64,000 nt of DNA from Actinospica robiniae DSM 44927 (GCF_000504285.1 NZ_KI632511.1:5376154-5440153); one strand, 5' to 3'. Counted from the stretch's first letter, positions 46,102-62,816 are shown. The notes: a model not told the origin generated them from the letters alone. Translations and numbers: made by a program.

Positions 46102-47564
46102 TGACCGCGAACCCCTCCGACGTGCTCTCCCGCCTCGCCGAGACCCCGCTGGCGCACGCGCTGCGCACCGAGCGGGCGCGGCCCCGGCAGATACGCGAGC
46201 TGCCCAACGGCTGGTGGCTCGCCGTCGCCACCGTGTGCTTCGGCGCCTTCATGGGCCAGCTCGACGCCTCCATCGCCACGCTCACCTACGGGGCGCTGCG
46301 CGGGCGGTTCCACGCGTCGGACGCGGCCGTCTCCTGGGTCTCGCTCGGCTACATGCTGGTCCTGGTCGCGCTGCTGGTGCCGGTCGGGCGCTTCTCCGAC
46401 GCGCACGGGCGCAAGCTCTGCTACCTCTACGGCTTCCTCGTGTTCACCGCGGCATCGGCGGCCTGCGGCCTCGCGCCCACCCTGGCCGCGCTGATCGCCT
46501 TCCGCCTCGTCCAGGCCTTCGGCGCGGCGCTGCTGCAGGCCAACAGCGTCGCCCTGGTCACCACCAGCGCGCCGCGGACGCGGATGCGCGCCGCGCTCGG
46601 CGTGCAGGCCGGCGCCCAGGCCCTCGGGCTCGCGCTCGGCCCCGCGCTGGGCGGGCTGCTGGTGAGCACGCTCGGCTGGCGCTGGGTGTTCCTGGTCAAC
46701 GTCCCGGTCGGCGTCTTCGCGGTCGTGGCCGGCCACTACCTGCTGCCGCGCACCCGGACCAAGGCGAGCACGGCCGGGTTCGACTGGCCCGGCCTGGCGC
46801 TGCTCGCAGTCTCCAGCACGGCCCTGCTGCTCGGCATCTCCGCGGCGTCCGGGCTCGGCCTGCCCGGCATCGCCACCGCGGGCGCGTTCGTCGTCGCGGC
46901 CGTGGCCGGATACTGCTTCTGGCGGCGCATCAACGGCGCGCGGCTCCCCCTCATCGATCCGATCCTGCTGCGCACCCGGCAGATCTCGGCCGGCCTCGTC
47001 GGCGCGCTCGGCGGCTACCTGGTGCTCTTCGGCCCGCTCGTGCTCGTCCCCGACGTCCTCGGCGCGGCCCACGGCGCGGCCAGGGCCGGCCTGGTGCTCA
47101 CCGCGCTGCCGCTCGGCTTCGCCGCCGGCGCCCTGGGCGCCAACCGCGTGCTGCCGGCCGGCTGGACCGACCGCCGCCGGGCGCTGATCGGCTCCGCCGT
47201 GGCCGCCGCTGCGCTGGCCGCGCTGATCCCGCTGCCGTTCGACCCGGCCGCGCTGATCCCGCTGTACGCGATCCTCGGCCTCGGCCTCGGCACCTTCACC
47301 CCCGCCAACAACACCCTCGTGATGGGCGCCATCCCGGCCCGCGCGGCCGGCACCGGCGGCGGCCTGGTCAACATGACCCGCGGCCTCGGCACGGCCCTCG
47401 GCGTGGCGCTGGTGACGTTGACGCTCTACCTGGTGCCCGACCCCGCCCGGGCCGCGCACGCGGCCACCGCGGTGCTCGCCGTGGTCGCCGTCGGCGTGTT
47501 CGCGAGCAACCTGCTGCACCCGCGCGCCGCCGGCCGCGGCGAGGCCGGACCACTCGAGCTCTGA
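46101..47564 (+). CDS. MFS multidrug exporter, DHA2 (14-helix) type
   Basis: This 487-residue transporter has FMGQLDASIATLTYGAL in helix 1, VGRFSDAHGRKLCYLYG (motif A) and ALGPALGGLLVSTLGWRWVF (motif C and the following segment). These are typical of EmrB/QacA exporters, which use the proton gradient. GTG 46101 is chosen from the promoter position. It is probably repressed by the divergent MarR protein. Confidence 0.88.
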   Translation: MTANPSDVLSRLAETPLAHALRTERARPRQIRELPNGWWLAVATVCFGAFMGQLDASIATLTYGALRGRFHASDAAVSWVSLGYMLVLVALLVPVGRFSDAHGRKLCYLYGFLVFTAASAACGLAPTLAALIAFRLVQAFGAALLQANSVALVTTSAPRTRMRAALGVQAGAQALGLALGPALGGLLVSTLGWRWVFLVNVPVGVFAVVAGHYLLPRTRTKASTAGFDWPGLALLAVSSTALLLGISAASGLGLPGIATAGAFVVAAVAGYCFWRRINGARLPLIDPILLRTRQISAGLVGALGGYLVLFGPLVLVPDVLGAAHGAARAGLVLTALPLGFAAGALGANRVLPAGWTDRRRALIGSAVAAAALAALIPLPFDPAALIPLYAILGLGLGTFTPANNTLVMGAIPARAAGTGGGLVNMTRGLGTALGVALVTLTLYLVPDPARAAHAATAVLAVVAVGVFASNLLHPRAAGRGEAGPLEL

Positions 47565-47649
47565 CGTCCATCCCAGAAATTCGAGCTCTGAGATACTCGG
47601 ATCGGCGACCGCGTCAGGCGGTTGCCACTCCACCGTCTCAGGGAGCTTC

Positions 47650-49113
47650 ATGACAACCACCACGCGGGCCACACCGGGCGTCGCGCCGTCGCGCCGGAGT
47701 CTGCTGGCGCTGGGCGCGAGCGGGCTGCTGACCGGCGCCGTCGTCACGGCCGAGGCCGGCTCCGCCACGTCCGCCGAAGCAGCGGCCGCCACCACGACGC
47801 CCGCCTGGGCCGACGTGACCGCCTACGGCGCCGACCGGACCGGAGCGGTGAACGCTTCGGGCGCCTTCCACGACGCCATCGCGGCTCTGGCGGGGACCGG
47901 CGGCGTCGTCTACATACCGGCCGGCACCTACAACATCGCCACAACGGTCACCTGCGCGCCCACGCCCTTCATGCCGATCTACTTCGTCGGCGACGGCGCG
48001 TGGGCCAGCATCCTCTCGTTCACCGGATCCGGCGACTGCCTGCGCATCTACGACGGCACGACCTACGCCGGCCGGGCCAGGTTCGGCGGCGGCATCCTCG
48101 GGCTCACGATCGACGGGTCGAACGCGGCGACCGGCGCGAGCTCCACCGGCGTCCACCTCGGCGACCTGCTGCAGTACGAGCTGGACCTGACCGTGCAGGC
48201 CTTCGACCAGCCCGGCAGCATCGGCATCCACCTGGACAACCAGTACTACTGGACCGAGCAGCTCTTCGGCCGCGTCTACGCCCAAGCCTGCGCCAGCCAC
48301 GTCGTGTTCGACTGGACCCCCGGCAGCGTGACGAGCACGAGCAGCGGCAGCTTCGAGCGCTGCGACCTCGACCTCTACATCAACCAGGACGGCGCGGCCA
48401 ACGACGGAGTCGTCTTCCGCAACGGCGCCTTCACCGGAAACAGCTCACTGAAGATCCGCGGCAACTTCGGGTACGGCAAGACCGCGGTCAGCTCGGCCGC
48501 GCTGCGGCTCACCGGTTCGCAGGCGACGAACAACTACTCCAACGCCTCGGTGATCGCCGACAGCATGCTGGACATCGGCGTCGAGTGCGCCGGCGGCACC
48601 TACACTCCGCAGACCGTCGTCTTCGGCACCTCGGCGAACCAGATCCAGAACTGCCACGGCGGGCTGAACTTCGGGCTGGCCGGCACCACCTTCACCGCGT
48701 CCAACAACGCGGGCAACGTCGCCAACTTCATCGGCCATGTCAACGGCGACGCCACGCTGCCCGAGGACGCGTGGGTCAGCTACGGCACCGGCTTCCCCAC
48801 CGGCGTCACCGGCCACGTGGCCTTCCGCGTCCTGCCGACCGGCAGCGAGATCATGGTGACCTGGGCCCTCGACATCGCGTCAGGCACCAAGCTCACCTCC
48901 GGGGAGAGCATCGTCGCGGTGGCGAGCAGGTTCGCCTACACCGACAACAAGGTCATCCCCGGCAACAACCAGGGCGGAGGCCTGAGCGGCAACACCTACG
49001 CTCCGGCGTTCATCACCGCCAAGGCGTCGTTCCAGTACGCGGGACCCTCGTACACGAGCTCGGGCACGTCCTACTGGTACGGCCAGGGTGTGTACACCGT
49101 GCACACCGGCTGA
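47650..49113 (+). CDS. Tat-exported right-handed beta-helix protein (pectate-lyase-like)
   Basis: This 487-residue protein starts with a twin-arginine signal (PSRRSLLALGASGLLTGAVV). It then has the family opening ADVTAYGADRTGAVNASGAF and YIPAGTYNI of the Pectate_lyase_3 superfamily, followed by beta-helix-like text with Asn/Gly/Thr ladders. The C-terminal 100 residues look like a separate beta domain. It may bind or cleave an acidic polysaccharide; catalytic residues are not obvious. GGGAG lies before the ATG. Confidence 0.8.
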   Translation: MTTTTRATPGVAPSRRSLLALGASGLLTGAVVTAEAGSATSAEAAAATTTPAWADVTAYGADRTGAVNASGAFHDAIAALAGTGGVVYIPAGTYNIATTVTCAPTPFMPIYFVGDGAWASILSFTGSGDCLRIYDGTTYAGRARFGGGILGLTIDGSNAATGASSTGVHLGDLLQYELDLTVQAFDQPGSIGIHLDNQYYWTEQLFGRVYAQACASHVVFDWTPGSVTSTSSGSFERCDLDLYINQDGAANDGVVFRNGAFTGNSSLKIRGNFGYGKTAVSSAALRLTGSQATNNYSNASVIADSMLDIGVECAGGTYTPQTVVFGTSANQIQNCHGGLNFGLAGTTFTASNNAGNVANFIGHVNGDATLPEDAWVSYGTGFPTGVTGHVAFRVLPTGSEIMVTWALDIASGTKLTSGESIVAVASRFAYTDNKVIPGNNQGGGLSGNTYAPAFITAKASFQYAGPSYTSSGTSYWYGQGVYTVHTG

Positions 49114-49123
49114 CCCGCGAAAC

Positions 49124-49165
49124 GCGAACGCCCCCGCCGTGCCGAAGCACAGCGGGGGCGCTCGC
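49124..49165. terminator. bidirectional terminator between the beta-helix gene and rpoC
   Basis: GCGA-a-CGCCCCCGC pairs with GCGGGGGCG-c-TCGC around a 14-nt loop. It lies after both convergent stops. Confidence 0.75.
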
Positions 49166-49216
49166 AACCCTCGGACGCGCGACTAGGCCGCCCGGTGTTC
49201 AACCCATGCGGGGGCC

Positions 49217-53095
<3,879 letters not shown>

Positions 53096-53109
53096 GTTTA
53101 TCAGTCCCC

Positions 53110-56595
<3,486 letters not shown>

Positions 56596-56750
56596 GGTGA
56601 CGGGGTCCTTCCGAGGGCTCGGACTCACTTCGCGCCACCGGTGCCCGATCGGGCACGGAACCGGAGAACTCGACAAGACCGACACCCGTGGAGGGGGTGA
56701 CCGGCCGACTCCGGAACGTGCTCATACGGTAGAAGGCAGCGCAAACGAGC

Positions 56751-56779
56751 AGTGTAGCCGAAAGGCCAACTGCTGTCGA
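56751..56779 (-). promoter_or_regulatory. promoter of rpoBC
   Basis: TCGACA (56774-56779) and TACACT (56751-56756) are 17 nt apart on the minus strand, close to consensus. The predicted leader is about 150 nt. A 7-bp hairpin (GGGCTTT/AAAGCCC, 56791-56807) lies just upstream. Confidence 0.6.
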
Positions 56780-56807
56780 GTCCGACTCGCGGGCTTTATG
56801 AAAGCCC

Positions 56808-57315
56808 AGTTCAGAGCCGCTCGGCAGTGCGCTGGACACGTTCCCCGCGCGGCCGTGGCAGAAGACGGCGCAACACGCGTGAACCGTGTCGGAGACGCGG
56901 GCGGCCAGCCCCGGCTTGCGCTGCCCATGAGGGACCGCCGCGTCTCGTGCAGACGACCAGAGAATTGCGCGCCGGAGCCGTTTCGTCAAGAGTGACAAGC
57001 CCCTTGACGTCTCTACCGGCCCAAATCGGCAACCCGCGGACTCGTCCAGACGAGGGTGTACCCGCGGCCCGACGAGATCACTCGCCGCTTCGGGGACGAA
57101 TTCCAAGGCGGATGGAGAACAGGGGTCGCGATACTGGCCCGGAGACGCCCGTAGGGCGCGCCGCCTCGGCCCGGGGGCCGCGTACGGGGCCGTGGAAGTC
57201 CACACGGTCGAGCGGCGGCGCGCCAGGGGCGCCAGGGGCCCTCGGGGGCGGTGCGGCGGCCGGGACCGGGGACGGCGGAAGGCAGCCGCCGGGAGACGAC
57301 TGCCGGGAAACGGCA
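56808..57315. other. non-coding gap between rplL terminator and rpoB promoter
   Basis: No protein-like frame is seen. TTGACG near 56985 (minus strand) could be part of a second, upstream rpoB promoter, but no matching -10 box is clear. Confidence 0.4.
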
Positions 57316-57357
57316 CAGGGCCGTATCGGGTGGGGCGATCCACCCGATACGGCCCTG
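57316..57357 (-). terminator. terminator after rplL
   Basis: A perfect 18-bp stem (57316-57333 with 57340-57357) with a 6-nt loop starts 49 nt after the rplL stop. It separates rplJL from rpoBC. Confidence 0.8.
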
Positions 57358-57406
57358 CGGCAAGCTGTCCTACGCCCCGTGGAGGGCGCAGGGCGGCTAT
57401 TTGGAA

Positions 57407-57793
57407 CTACTTGACCGAGACGCCCGCGCCGACGGCCTCGAGGTCGGCCTTGGCCTTCTCGGCGGCCTCCTTGTTGACCTTCTCCAGCAGCGCCTTCGGC
57501 GCGCTGTCGACGAGGTCCTTGGCCTCCTTCAGGCCGAGCGAGGTCAGCTCGCGCACGACCTTGATGACCTGGATCTTCTTGTCGCCGGCGGACTCGAGGA
57601 TGACGTCGAACTCGTCCTGCTCCTCGACCTCGGCGGCGGCCTCGCCGCCACCGGAGGCCTGCACGACGGCGGCGGCCGGGGCGGCGGCCTTGACGTCGAA
57701 GACCTCTTCGAACAGCTTGACGAACTCGGAGAGCTCGATCAGCGTCATTTCCTTGAACGACTCAAGCAGCTCGTCGTTGCTCAGCTTCGCCAT
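57407..57793 (-). CDS. rplL: 50S ribosomal protein L7/L12
   Basis: This 128-residue stalk protein has the dimerising N-domain [20 protein letters not shown], an Ala/Val/Glu hinge, and the factor-binding C-domain with [20 protein letters not shown]. It lies 84 nt behind rplJ. Confidence 0.98.
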   Translation of the reverse strand: MAKLSNDELLESFKEMTLIELSEFVKLFEEVFDVKAAAPAAAVVQASGGGEAAAEVEEQDEFDVILESAGDKKIQVIKVVRELTSLGLKEAKDLVDSAPKALLEKVNKEAAEKAKADLEAVGAGVSVK

Positions 57794-57877
57794 GATGACT
57801 TCCTTTCGGTACTACGAATCGGGGTCGGGCGGCGGTGCACCGTGAGGTGTCGCGCTGCCCGGGGGTTGGACGGCAGC

Positions 57878-58399
57878 TCAGCCGTTCTGCTCGACCTTCG
57901 CGCGCAGGGCGTCCGCGGTGCGGGCGAACTGCGTGAGCGGGGCCTGGAACAGCGCAGCGGCGTTGGCCAGGGACGCCTTCATGGCGCCGGCGGCCTTGGC
58001 CAGCAGAACCTCGCGGGACTCGAGGTCGGCGAGCTTGGTGACCTCGGTGGCGGACAGCGGCTTGCCGTCCATCACGCCACCCTTGATCACCAGCAGCGGG
58101 TTGGCCTTCGCGAAGTCACGCAGACCCTTGGCGGCCTCGACCGCGTCGCCCTTGATGAAGGCGATCGCGGACGGCCCGGCCAGCAGGTCGTTGAGACCCT
58201 CGATGCCGGCCTCGCTGGCCGCACGCTGGGTCAGGGTGTTCTTCACGACGGCGTACTGCGTGTCCGCACCCAGGGCGCGACGCAGCTCCTTGAGCTGCTT
58301 CACGGTGAGCCCGCGGTACTCGGTCAGCACGGCCGCGTTGGACTCACGGAACTGAGCCGTGAGCTCCTCGACGGCGGCCTGACGCTCAGCCTTCGCCAT
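57878..58399 (-). CDS. rplJ: 50S ribosomal protein L10
   Basis: This 173-residue stalk base protein binds L7/L12 dimers. It has [20 protein letters not shown] and the C-terminal helix ending [16 protein letters not shown]. It has a strong GGAAGGAGG ribosome-binding site. Its leader carries a terminator-like hairpin, so expression may be attenuated. Confidence 0.97.
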   Translation of the reverse strand: MAKAERQAAVEELTAQFRESNAAVLTEYRGLTVKQLKELRRALGADTQYAVVKNTLTQRAASEAGIEGLNDLLAGPSAIAFIKGDAVEAAKGLRDFAKANPLLVIKGGVMDGKPLSATEVTKLADLESREVLLAKAAGAMKASLANAAALFQAPLTQFARTADALRAKVEQNG

Positions 58400-58474
58400 G
58401 GCCCTCCTTCCGGGACGGTGGTGTGTGAGGACCGTCGGTCCCGCGTATCACGGCGGGCGGAGATGCTGCGGCAA

Positions 58475-58505
58475 CAAGAAAACCCCATGCGCGGGCGCAC
58501 GGGGT
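58475..58505 (-). terminator. attenuator-like hairpin in the rplJ leader
   Basis: ACCCCGTGCG and CGCATGGGGT pair (10 bp with one wobble) and are followed by TTTTCTT on the minus strand, about 75 nt before the rplJ start. The region matches where L10 leaders of other bacteria lie. No clear promoter is visible in 58506-58724; TTGACC near 58630 is the best -35-like box. Confidence 0.65.
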
Positions 58506-58724
58506 CAGGGCCGACTCGGGCGATCGAGTCGTAAGCTCACCTACATACACCTGCGCGGGCCACCTGCGGTCGCAGGACCTTCGACTGCTCTACGCGAACG
58601 CGAGCAGCGACCAGCGGTCATCGGATCGGGTCAAGGCTAACCCGCGGCCCGCACACAGGGCAAATCGCCCGCCCCGCGGTCTCCTCTCCGGCGCCCTCCC
58701 CGCCCCGGAACGCGCCTCGAACGC

Positions 58725-58760
58725 GATCCGGCCCGCGCCGTGAGCGGCGCGGGCCGGATC
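58725..58760 (-). terminator. terminator after the lipoprotein gene
   Basis: Perfect 16-bp arms (58725-58740 and 58745-58760) with a 4-nt loop lie 24 nt after the stop. Confidence 0.8.
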
Positions 58761-58784
58761 CTGCGATCATCGGACGGGATCGGA

Positions 58785-59651
58785 TCAGCCGCCCATGCCG
58801 ATCGAGCCGAGCTTGCCGGTGAGGTCGAAGACCTGGTCCGCCGGCGGCGCGCCGATGTTCACCTTCGCGCCCCAGTCGGACAGGTGCATGTCCATCTTCA
58901 CCGAGGTGGTGCTCGCCTGCTGCGCGATCTTGATCTCGACCGGCAGCTTGTCCGCGGCGACCCAGAGGTCGATGGCCTCGGACTTGATGCCGGCCGCCTT
59001 GAACTCGCTCTGCAGCTGGGCGACCTGATCGGCCGTCAGGTGCGCCTGGCTGCTGCCGAGGGCCAGCACCTGGGCCGAGGTGAGCGTGCCGGAGTAGTGC
59101 GTGGCCTGCCGGCCGTCCACCGTCTCCTGGCCCACCTCGCTGACGTCGCCGGTGGCCAGCAGCGCGGACAGCTGCGTGGTCGGGTCGTAGTTCTTGGCCT
59201 GACTCAGGATCGTGGAGAGCGAGCCCGCCGAGCCGCCCGCCTTGTCCAGGTCGATCTTCGCCCAGGGCTTGCCCTCCGTCAGCGTGGACAGACCCGGGTA
59301 CTGCAGGTAGATCGTGGAGCCGACGAGCACGTCACTGATGTTCTGCCCGTCCGCGCCGATGCTCATCGACATCTCCAGCGAGGGGCTGTACTGCTCCTGC
59401 GCGCTCAGATCCGCCGTCATCGCGCTCTGCCCGGTGGTGACCATCGTGCCGGTGATCTTCACCGTGTCGGCCTTGCCGGCCTGGTCCATGGCGTCGGCCA
59501 CCAGTGCGATCGCCGCGCCGTCGCCCTGCGAACCCGTGCCCGGCGCGGGCGCCGCGCTCGAGCCCCCGTGGCTCGAGCATCCCGCCATCGCCAGGGCCGC
59601 CAGCGCGACGACGCCCGCACCGATCCCGATCCGCTTGTGCTGCCCGCTCAT
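58785..59651 (-). CDS. LppX/LprG-like lipoprotein
   Basis: This 288-residue protein has a lipoprotein signal with lipobox LAMAGC (Cys25). The mature part has the LolA/LppX look: DTVKITGTMVTTGQSAMTAD, GRQATHYSGTLTSAQVLAL and a DLWVAADKLPVEIKIA strand. Such proteins are anchored outside the membrane and carry lipids or glycolipids. I recall that Streptomyces also has such genes between rplA and rplJ. It is flanked by terminators, so it is a single-gene unit. Confidence 0.87.
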   Translation of the reverse strand: MSGQHKRIGIGAGVVALAALAMAGCSSHGGSSAAPAPGTGSQGDGAAIALVADAMDQAGKADTVKITGTMVTTGQSAMTADLSAQEQYSPSLEMSMSIGADGQNISDVLVGSTIYLQYPGLSTLTEGKPWAKIDLDKAGGSAGSLSTILSQAKNYDPTTQLSALLATGDVSEVGQETVDGRQATHYSGTLTSAQVLALGSSQAHLTADQVAQLQSEFKAAGIKSEAIDLWVAADKLPVEIKIAQQASTTSVKMDMHLSDWGAKVNIGAPPADQVFDLTGKLGSIGMGG

Positions 59652-59783
59652 GTCTCACCCTCCCGTCCCGGCGGCCTTCCAAGCCGCCGGTCGCGTTCTG
59701 CTCTCCACAGTAACCAGGGCGGCGGACGGACATGCGCCCTCGGACCGAAACTGTACGAACCTGAGACACATCCCCGGGAAACG

Positions 59784-59819
59784 CCTCAGGGGCGCCCCGC
59801 GAACGGGACGCCCCTGAGG
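59784..59819 (-). terminator. terminator after rplA
   Basis: A stem of 15 pairs plus one mismatch with a CGAA loop lies 29 nt after the rplA stop. Confidence 0.8.
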
Positions 59820-59848
59820 GACGATCAGACCGGGCGAGCGGGGCCGGA

Positions 59849-60562
59849 TCAGGCCTCGTCGTCGCTCAGCAGGCCGCGGGTGCGGTTCGGGTCGACCGGG
59901 ACGCCCGGGCCCGTGGTGGTGGCGATGGTGACCTTCCGCAGGTACCGGCCCTTCGACGCGGACGGCTTGACCCGGAGGATCTCGTCGAGCGCGGCGGCGT
60001 AGTTCTCCACCAGCTGCTCGGTGCTGAACGAGGCCTTGCCGATCACCAGGTGCAGGTTCGAGTGCCGGTCCACCCGGAACTCGATCTTGCCGCCCTTGAT
60101 GTCGGACACGGCCTTGGCCACGTCCGGGGTGACCGTGCCGGTCTTCGGGTTCGGCATCAGGCCGCGCGGGCCGAGCACCCGGCCGAGTCGGCCGACCTTG
60201 CCCATCAGCGCCGGGTCGGCGACGACGGCGTCGAAGTCGAGGAAGCCCTTGGCCACCTCGTCGATCAGCTCGTCACCGCCCACGTGGTCGGCGCCGGCGG
60301 CACGGGCCGCCTCCGCGCGCTCACCGGTGGCGAAGACCAGGACCCGGGCGGTCTTACCGGTGCCGTGCGGCAGGATGACGGTCGAGCGGACCATCTGGTC
60401 GGCCTTGCGGGGGTCGACCCCGAGGCGGAGGGCGACCTCGACGGTCGCGTCGAACTTGGCCGAGGCGGTGTCCTTGGCCAGCTTCACCGCTTCGAGCGGC
60501 GAGTAGAGGGCGTCGCGGTCGATCTTCGCCGCGTTCGCCAGGTAACCCTTGCTGCGCTTCAT
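59849..60562 (-). CDS. rplA: 50S ribosomal protein L1
   Basis: This 237-residue stalk protein contains [20 protein letters not shown] and [20 protein letters not shown]. It binds 23S rRNA and often represses rplKA through the leader mRNA. The ATG has GGAG at about 11 bases. It lies 100 nt after rplK. Confidence 0.98.
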   Translation of the reverse strand: MKRSKGYLANAAKIDRDALYSPLEAVKLAKDTASAKFDATVEVALRLGVDPRKADQMVRSTVILPHGTGKTARVLVFATGERAEAARAAGADHVGGDELIDEVAKGFLDFDAVVADPALMGKVGRLGRVLGPRGLMPNPKTGTVTPDVAKAVSDIKGGKIEFRVDRHSNLHLVIGKASFSTEQLVENYAAALDEILRVKPSASKGRYLRKVTIATTTGPGVPVDPNRTRGLLSDDEA

Positions 60563-60662
60563 GAGGTAAACAGCTCCGTTGATTCGTGGAGTTCGTGGTC
60601 GTCCGGGCCTGCGCAGGCCCTACCACCCTTGCGTGGCGCGGGATCCGGTCGGATCCGGCGGG

Positions 60663-61094
60663 TTACTCGGAGATCGTCACGCCCATCGACCGGGCGGTGC
60701 CGGCGATGATCTTCTCGGCCGCCGTGATGTCGTTGGCGTTGAGGTCTTCCATCTTCAGCTGGGCGATCTCGCGCACCTGAGCCGGGGTGAGCGAGCCCAC
60801 CTTGTCCTTGTGCGGGACGCCGCTGCCCTTGTCCAGACCCGCGGCCTTGAGGATCAGCCGCGCGGCCGGCGGGGTCTTGGTGACGAAGGTGAAGGAACGG
60901 TCCTCGTAGACCGAGATCTCGACCGGAACGATCTGCCCGCGCTGCGACTCGGTCTCCGCGTTGTAGCGCTTGCAGAACTCCATGATGTTCACGCCGTGCT
61001 GGCCCAGCGCGGGGCCGACCGGCGGGGCCGGGTTCGCCATACCGGCCTTGATCTGCAGCTTGATGATCGCTGACAGCTTCTTCTTGGGAGGCAT
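60663..61094 (-). CDS. rplK: 50S ribosomal protein L11
   Basis: This 143-residue protein of the GTPase centre has the thiostrepton-site prolines in [20 protein letters not shown] and the C-domain [20 protein letters not shown]. Those positions are wild type. It opens the rplKA unit. Confidence 0.98.
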   Translation of the reverse strand: MPPKKKLSAIIKLQIKAGMANPAPPVGPALGQHGVNIMEFCKRYNAETESQRGQIVPVEISVYEDRSFTFVTKTPPAARLILKAAGLDKGSGVPHKDKVGSLTPAQVREIAQLKMEDLNANDITAAEKIIAGTARSMGVTISE

Positions 61095-61130
61095 GCTCCG
61101 GGGTCCTAACTGCTTGAACAGTGAAAGGGG

Positions 61131-61149
61131 CCGCGGCCTTGGGCCGCGG
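61131..61149 (-). promoter_or_regulatory. hairpin in the rplK leader
   Basis: CCGCGGCC and GGCCGCGG pair around a 3-nt loop, 37 nt before the ATG. It could be an L1-type autoregulatory site or an attenuator; the sequence alone does not decide. Confidence 0.35.
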
Positions 61150-61216
61150 AATCGTGCCTCCGGCCGGCGCGCTCGTCGCCACGGGCGCGGGCGGATTCAT
61201 GGCACAAACGCCAAGA

Positions 61217-61268
61217 GTACCCGAGCCCGTCACCGCACACCAAAACGTGCGGGGACGGGCTCGGGTAC
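61217..61268 (-). terminator. terminator after nusG
   Basis: A very long stem (15 pairs, one mismatch, 6 more pairs) with an 8-nt loop lies 25 nt after the nusG stop. Confidence 0.85.
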
Positions 61269-61293
61269 GCGGACGCGGGCCGAGACGGCGGCG

Positions 61294-61995
61294 CTAGTTC
61301 TTCTGGATCTGCGAGAACGAGAGCTCCACGGCCGTCTCCCGGCCGAAGATCTCCACCAGGCCCTTGACCTTCTGCGAGTCGGCGTTGATCTCGTTGATCG
61401 TGGCCTGCAGCGTGGCGAACGGCCCGTCGATGATGGTGACCGAGTCGCCCACCTCGAAGTCGAGCACCTTGACCTCGACCGCCGGCTTGGGCGCGCCCGG
61501 CTGCACCTCGGCCTCCTCCGGGGCGAGCATCTTGACGACCTCGTCCAGGGTCAGCGGGTACGGGTTGTGCGCGTCGCCGACGAAGCCGGTCACACCGGGC
61601 GTGTTGCGCACGACGCCCCACGCCTCGTTCGTCATCTCCATGCGCACGAGCACGTAGCCGGGGAACTTGTTGCGCTTGACCTTCTTGCGCTGGCCGTTCT
61701 TGACCTCGATGGCCTCTTCCATCGGGACCTCGATCTGGAAGATCGACTCCTCGGCGTTGAGCGACACCAGGCGGGTCTCGAGGTTCTGCTTGACCCGGTT
61801 CTCGTACCCGGCGTACGAGTGCACCACGTACCAGTCACCCGGCAGGCGGCGCAGCGCCTCTCGGTAGTCCTCAGTCGTGCCCGGCTCCTCGGGCTCCGGC
61901 ACGTCCTCGGCCGCGACCTGCTCCACGTCCTCGGCCGCGACCTGCTCCTGCGGCTCCTCGAGCAGCTCCGAATCCGATTCGTTCATGTCGGACAC
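61294..61995 (-). CDS. nusG: transcription elongation/antitermination factor NusG
   Basis: This 233-residue factor binds RNA polymerase and S10. The NGN domain begins at [20 protein letters not shown] and includes [13 protein letters not shown]; the KOW domain has [20 protein letters not shown]. The acidic N-terminal extension of about 45 residues is typical of actinomycetes. GTG 61995 with GAGG upstream is preferred to ATG 61986. The extension contains a perfect 24-nt tandem duplication. Confidence 0.96.
   Translation of the reverse strand: MSDMNESDSELLEEPQEQVAAEDVEQVAAEDVPEPEEPGTTEDYREALRRLPGDWYVVHSYAGYENRVKQNLETRLVSLNAEESIFQIEVPMEEAIEVKNGQRKKVKRNKFPGYVLVRMEMTNEAWGVVRNTPGVTGFVGDAHNPYPLTLDEVVKMLAPEEAEVQPGAPKPAVEVKVLDFEVGDSVTIIDGPFATLQATINEINADSQKVKGLVEIFGRETAVELSFSQIQKN
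61901..61948 (-). repeat. perfect 24-nt tandem duplication in nusG
   Basis: Two identical 24-nt units (61901-61924 and 61925-61948) encode EQVAAEDV twice in frame. Identity at synonymous positions suggests a recent slip event. Confidence 0.9.
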
Positions 61996-62105
61996 TACGG
62001 CCTCTTCTTCCCTGAAGCTCACACAAAAACCTGGGGGGCGGGCACACCGGGGTGTCCCGCCCCACTTCTGTCTGTCTCCAGAGTAGCCGGAATCGGCAGG
62101 GGTGT

Positions 62106-62456
62106 TCAGCCGAAGACGGCGCTGACGGCGTGCGTGACACCGAAGTCGAAGGCGGCCACCAGGCCGATGATCACCGCGACGAAGACGACCACCACGCTGG
62201 TGTAGGTGAACAGCTCGCTGCGGGTCGGCCACACGACCTTGCGCAGCTCAGCGATGATCTGCCGGACGAACAGGGCCGGGCTGGTGCGCTTGCGCCGCGG
62301 GGAGGACGAGCCGCCGGCGGCACGACGGGCCTTGGCCCGGCGCTTGGCCGCCTTGCGCTGTGCGCGCGTCTGCTTGACGACGGCGTCCTCGATCTCCTCT
62401 TCGCCGTCGGAAACGCCGTCCACTTCCTCGTCGGCGTTGCTGCGCGTCTGGCTCAC
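62106..62456 (-). CDS. secE: protein translocase subunit SecE
   Basis: This 116-residue protein has one membrane helix ([20 protein letters not shown]) preceded by the amphipathic motif [20 protein letters not shown]. An acidic then strongly basic N-terminal extension of about 60 residues is usual for actinomycetes. The start is GTG. It lies 110 nt before nusG. Confidence 0.96.
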   Translation of the reverse strand: MSQTRSNADEEVDGVSDGEEEIEDAVVKQTRAQRKAAKRRAKARRAAGGSSSPRRKRTSPALFVRQIIAELRKVVWPTRSELFTYTSVVVVFVAVIIGLVAAFDFGVTHAVSAVFG

Positions 62457-62522
62457 GTGTCTACCTCACTGCTCAGTCTCGGCACGCTCTTGGCGGTGCA
62501 ACGCACAGCGTACGACGCACAA

Positions 62523-62563
62523 CCGCGCCAGGGCTACCTCCGAGCGGAGAAGACCTGGCGCGG
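62523..62563 (-). terminator. long hairpin between tRNA-Trp and secE
   Basis: CCGCGCCAGG and CCTGGCGCGG pair over 10 bp and enclose an inner CTCCG/CGGAG stem. It may be a tRNA-unit terminator or a processing structure in a joint transcript. Confidence 0.5.
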
Positions 62564-62575
62564 CTGTGAAAGTCC

Positions 62576-62703
62576 GCAGGGCCCGCGAGAGGTCCACTGA
62601 TATGAACCTTTCGTACGCCGTGCTGTGCAGGGCCCCGGAGAGGTTCTGTGACTTGAACCCCTCCCGGGGACCGCTTGCGTGCAGGGCCGGAGGGACTTGA
62701 ACC
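62576..62703 (-). repeat. three decayed tandem copies of the tRNA-Trp 3' end
   Basis: Starting at plus-strand 62576, 62627 and 62681, three blocks share GGTTCA...(C)CTCTC/CGGGGCCCTGC on the minus strand. The first block is the real tRNA 3' end. The period is 51-54 nt. Confidence 0.6.
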
Positions 62704-62754
62704 CCCAACCCCCGGTTTTGGAGACCGGTGCTCTGCCAATTGAGCTACGACCCT
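62682..62754 (-). tRNA. trpT: tRNA-Trp (anticodon CCA)
   Basis: The 73-nt gene begins AGGGTCGTAGCTCAATTGG, has anticodon loop CTCCAAA, T-loop GGTTCAAGTCC and closes with CGGCCCT plus discriminator G. The acceptor stem pairs with one G-U. CCA is not encoded. It lies just before secE, as in Streptomyces. Confidence 0.96.
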
Positions 62755-62816
62755 AGGTGAGATCGCTCTGCACTGGCGAGCAGTCTAACGGGTTCCATGG
62801 TCCGCCGTCGAATGCC

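Noticed and set aside
62576-62660. Additional tRNA genes downstream of tRNA-Trp
   Set aside because: Only 3'-end-like fragments are present; no D arm, anticodon arm or paired acceptor stem can be made.
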